Positions 62,543 to 64,000 of a stretch of DNA of 64,000 bases are shown here, one piece after another. Both the position numbers and the translations under genes were made by a program. Source of the DNA: Nitrospira sp. (GTDB taxonomy: Bacteria > Nitrospirota > Nitrospiria > Nitrospirales > Nitrospiraceae); assembly GCA_022226955.1 (NCBI GenBank), contig CP092079.1, positions 1,012,015 to 1,076,014 of the forward strand. Reading direction: 5' to 3'. Below the pieces are notes generated by a model, which worked only from the letters and a program-made list of their open reading frames with translations, was not told the DNA's origin and made no database searches. How positions within the stretch are numbered: the first letter of the stretch is position 1; each line of letters starts with the position of its first letter.

Positions 62543-64000
62543 TCACGAGCACCCATTCGTCGCGCCGCAGCTCACACACTTCAGGCAAGTGCCGTTACGC
62601 ACCATCGTAAACTGTTTGCATTCCGGACAGGGATCGCCTTCATAACCCTTGACCTTGGCGCTCTGTACCTCGGTCAAGGTCAGCGTCTCGCGAATCAGCT
62701 CGACTTTCCGCGCCGCCAGCGCATGGCCGTTTCCGTTTCCATGCTCTTTTGTTCCGTTCCGGCGAATCGGCAGATGCTCCATGCTCACCGACGATTTCGC
62801 CAGCGCAACGATATCCGCTTCCTCGTCCACGCATTCAGGATCCTGCTCGTCCATCTTCATCGAGTCCATCCGCAAGTCTTCTTCTTTTACCTGCGCCAAA
62901 TCGTACCGGTCCAGGTAGGTCACAGCCAGCTCACGGAAAATATAATCGATGATCGAGGTCGACATCTTAATGCGATCATTTAGTTTGACCGGTCCATTCG
63001 GCTCGAAACGGGTAAATACAAACGCTTCAACGAATTCTTCCAGCGGCACGCCATGCTGCAAACCCAAGGAAATCGCAATCGCGAAACAATTCATCAGGCT
63101 CCGAAACGCGGCGCCTTCTTTGTGCATATCCAAGAAGATCTCGCCGACCGTCCCGTCTTCATACTCACCGGTTCGCAAATACAGCTTATGCCCGCCGACA
63201 ATGGCTTTTTGGGTATACCCGTTCCGTCTTCCCGGCAGCGGCCGCCGCTTAGCTAGATAACGAACCAGCACACGCTCCGTGATTTTCTCCGCGGCCGCCG
63301 ATACCGTATCGACAGACGCCTCAACCGCCTTTTCCCCATCGCTCGATGCGCTCAGCGGCTGGCTCAACTTTGACCCGTCCCGATAGAGCGCCACCGCCTT
63401 CACCATGCTCTTCCAGGCAAACTGGTAGGCCGACTTCACCTCGTCAAGCGTCGCCTCCGCCGGCATGTTGATCGTCTTGCTGATCGCGCCGCTGATAAAC
63501 GGTTGCGCGGCGGCCATCATCCGAATATGCGCATCGACATGAATGAAGCGCTGGCCGATCCGGCCGCAACGATTGGCGCAATCGAAGACCGGCAGATGCT
63601 CGGCTTTCAAATGCGGGGCCCCTTCGACCGTCATTGTGCCGCAGCAATATTCGTTGGCCGCGGCAATTTCCTCCTGGGTGAAGCCCAGCGCCTTGAGCAT
63701 ATTGAAGTTCGTTTCAGCCAGCTGTGCATCGGTCAAACCAAGCTTCTCGATGCAAAACGCCTCGCCCAGAGTAAACTTGTTAAATAGAAACGCGATTTCA
63801 AAGGCCTGAACCAGGTTGCTTTCAAGCCGCTCCAGTGCGGCATCGTCAAACCCTTTATTGCGCAAGGTCTCGTGATTGATAAAGGGCGCGCCCTTGAGTG
63901 TCTGAGCGCCGACGCAATAGCGGACGATGTCTTGGATCTGGCTCTCGGAATACCCCATGGTCGTGAGGGCCTGGGGAATGCTCTGGTTGATGATCTTGAA
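62543..64000 (-). CDS. nrdJ: Vitamin B12-dependent ribonucleotide reductase, C-terminal part
   Basis: The frame is open to the window end; about 485 residues of the C-terminal portion are visible. The class II enzyme reduces ribonucleotides using adenosylcobalamin. Visible blocks are [18 protein letters not shown] of the catalytic barrel, [20 protein letters not shown] and a C-terminal extension. The last residues form a zinc site with CPECKQF, then [14 protein letters not shown], whose cysteines reduce the active site. The start is outside the window. It is followed by a small hypothetical gene. Confidence 0.93.
   Translation of the reverse strand, partial: FKIINQSIPQALTTMGYSESQIQDIVRYCVGAQTLKGAPFINHETLRNKGFDDAALERLESNLVQAFEIAFLFNKFTLGEAFCIEKLGLTDAQLAETNFNMLKALGFTQEEIAAANEYCCGTMTVEGAPHLKAEHLPVFDCANRCGRIGQRFIHVDAHIRMMAAAQPFISGAISKTINMPAEATLDEVKSAYQFAWKSMVKAVALYRDGSKLSQPLSASSDGEKAVEASVDTVSAAAEKITERVLVRYLAKRRPLPGRRNGYTQKAIVGGHKLYLRTGEYEDGTVGEIFLDMHKEGAAFRSLMNCFAIAISLGLQHGVPLEEFVEAFVFTRFEPNGPVKLNDRIKMSTSIIDYIFRELAVTYLDRYDLAQVKEEDLRMDSMKMDEQDPECVDEEADIVALAKSSVSMEHLPIRRNGTKEHGNGNGHALAARKVELIRETLTLTEVQSAKVKGYEGDPCPECKQFTMVRNGTCLKCVSCGATNGCS

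Noticed and set aside
1-64000. CRISPR arrays and rRNA genes
   Set aside because: No regularly spaced repeats and no rRNA-like stretches were seen.

Overview
The window looks like a piece of the chromosome of a diderm, GC-rich bacterium, most likely a Nitrospira-type member of the Nitrospirota. This rests on the combination of genes (AddAB instead of RecBCD, a bacterial topoisomerase VI, a TIGR04073-type protein, LolCD, a TraF/PorV-like barrel, a B12-dependent ribonucleotide reductase) and on codon and base use. No marker gene such as 16S rRNA is present, so the assignment is inference.

Layout. 1-3.3 kb: a QseE/QseG/QseF-like set (sensor kinase, lipoprotein, and the first eight codons of a probable response regulator), then a polytopic membrane protein. 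3.5-14.3 kb: clpB, comM/yifB, a stand-alone Lrp-type ligand domain, a Gfo/Idh/MocA oxidoreductase, a dienelactone-hydrolase-like protein lacking its nucleophile, several exported proteins, and a small frameshifted gene. 14.3-16.4 kb: tRNA-Leu(UAA), a YtxH-like protein, lgt and a zincin. 16.5-28.6 kb is a long minus-strand block for DNA transactions: addB-addA, a zinc ribbon, a thioredoxin-like protein, a superfamily II helicase and topoisomerase VI subunits B and A.

28.56-29.55 kb is a non-coding, AT-richer stretch with one perfect and three one-mismatch DnaA boxes and a 15-bp AT-rich palindrome. It lies where gene direction switches from mostly minus to mostly plus. It is a candidate replication origin or DnaA-binding locus and the most interesting non-coding signal here. 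To its right are a small conserved protein, an FMN-binding oxidase-like protein, lnt, prfB (with the classic +1 programmed frameshift), lysS, lolC/E, lolD, a TraF/PorV-like barrel and a lipoprotein.

39.4-46.6 kb is a complete tryptophan operon on the minus strand (trpE-G-D-C-F-B-A), headed by a LysM lipoprotein gene. 47-54 kb is accessory: two exported proteins, a DUF433/DUF5615 toxin-antitoxin pair, a REP-associated tyrosine transposase broken by one in-frame stop and bounded by 20-bp inverted repeats, and two AT-rich DUF2235 hydrolase genes (one lipoprotein, one membrane-anchored). 54.2-57.1 kb holds a MoxR-type ATPase abutting a 641-residue protein I do not recognise. 57-64 kb returns to housekeeping: ligA, a CorC/HlyC-family protein, a tandem-ACT protein, rlpA, a small hypothetical protein and the 3' part of nrdJ, which runs off the window.
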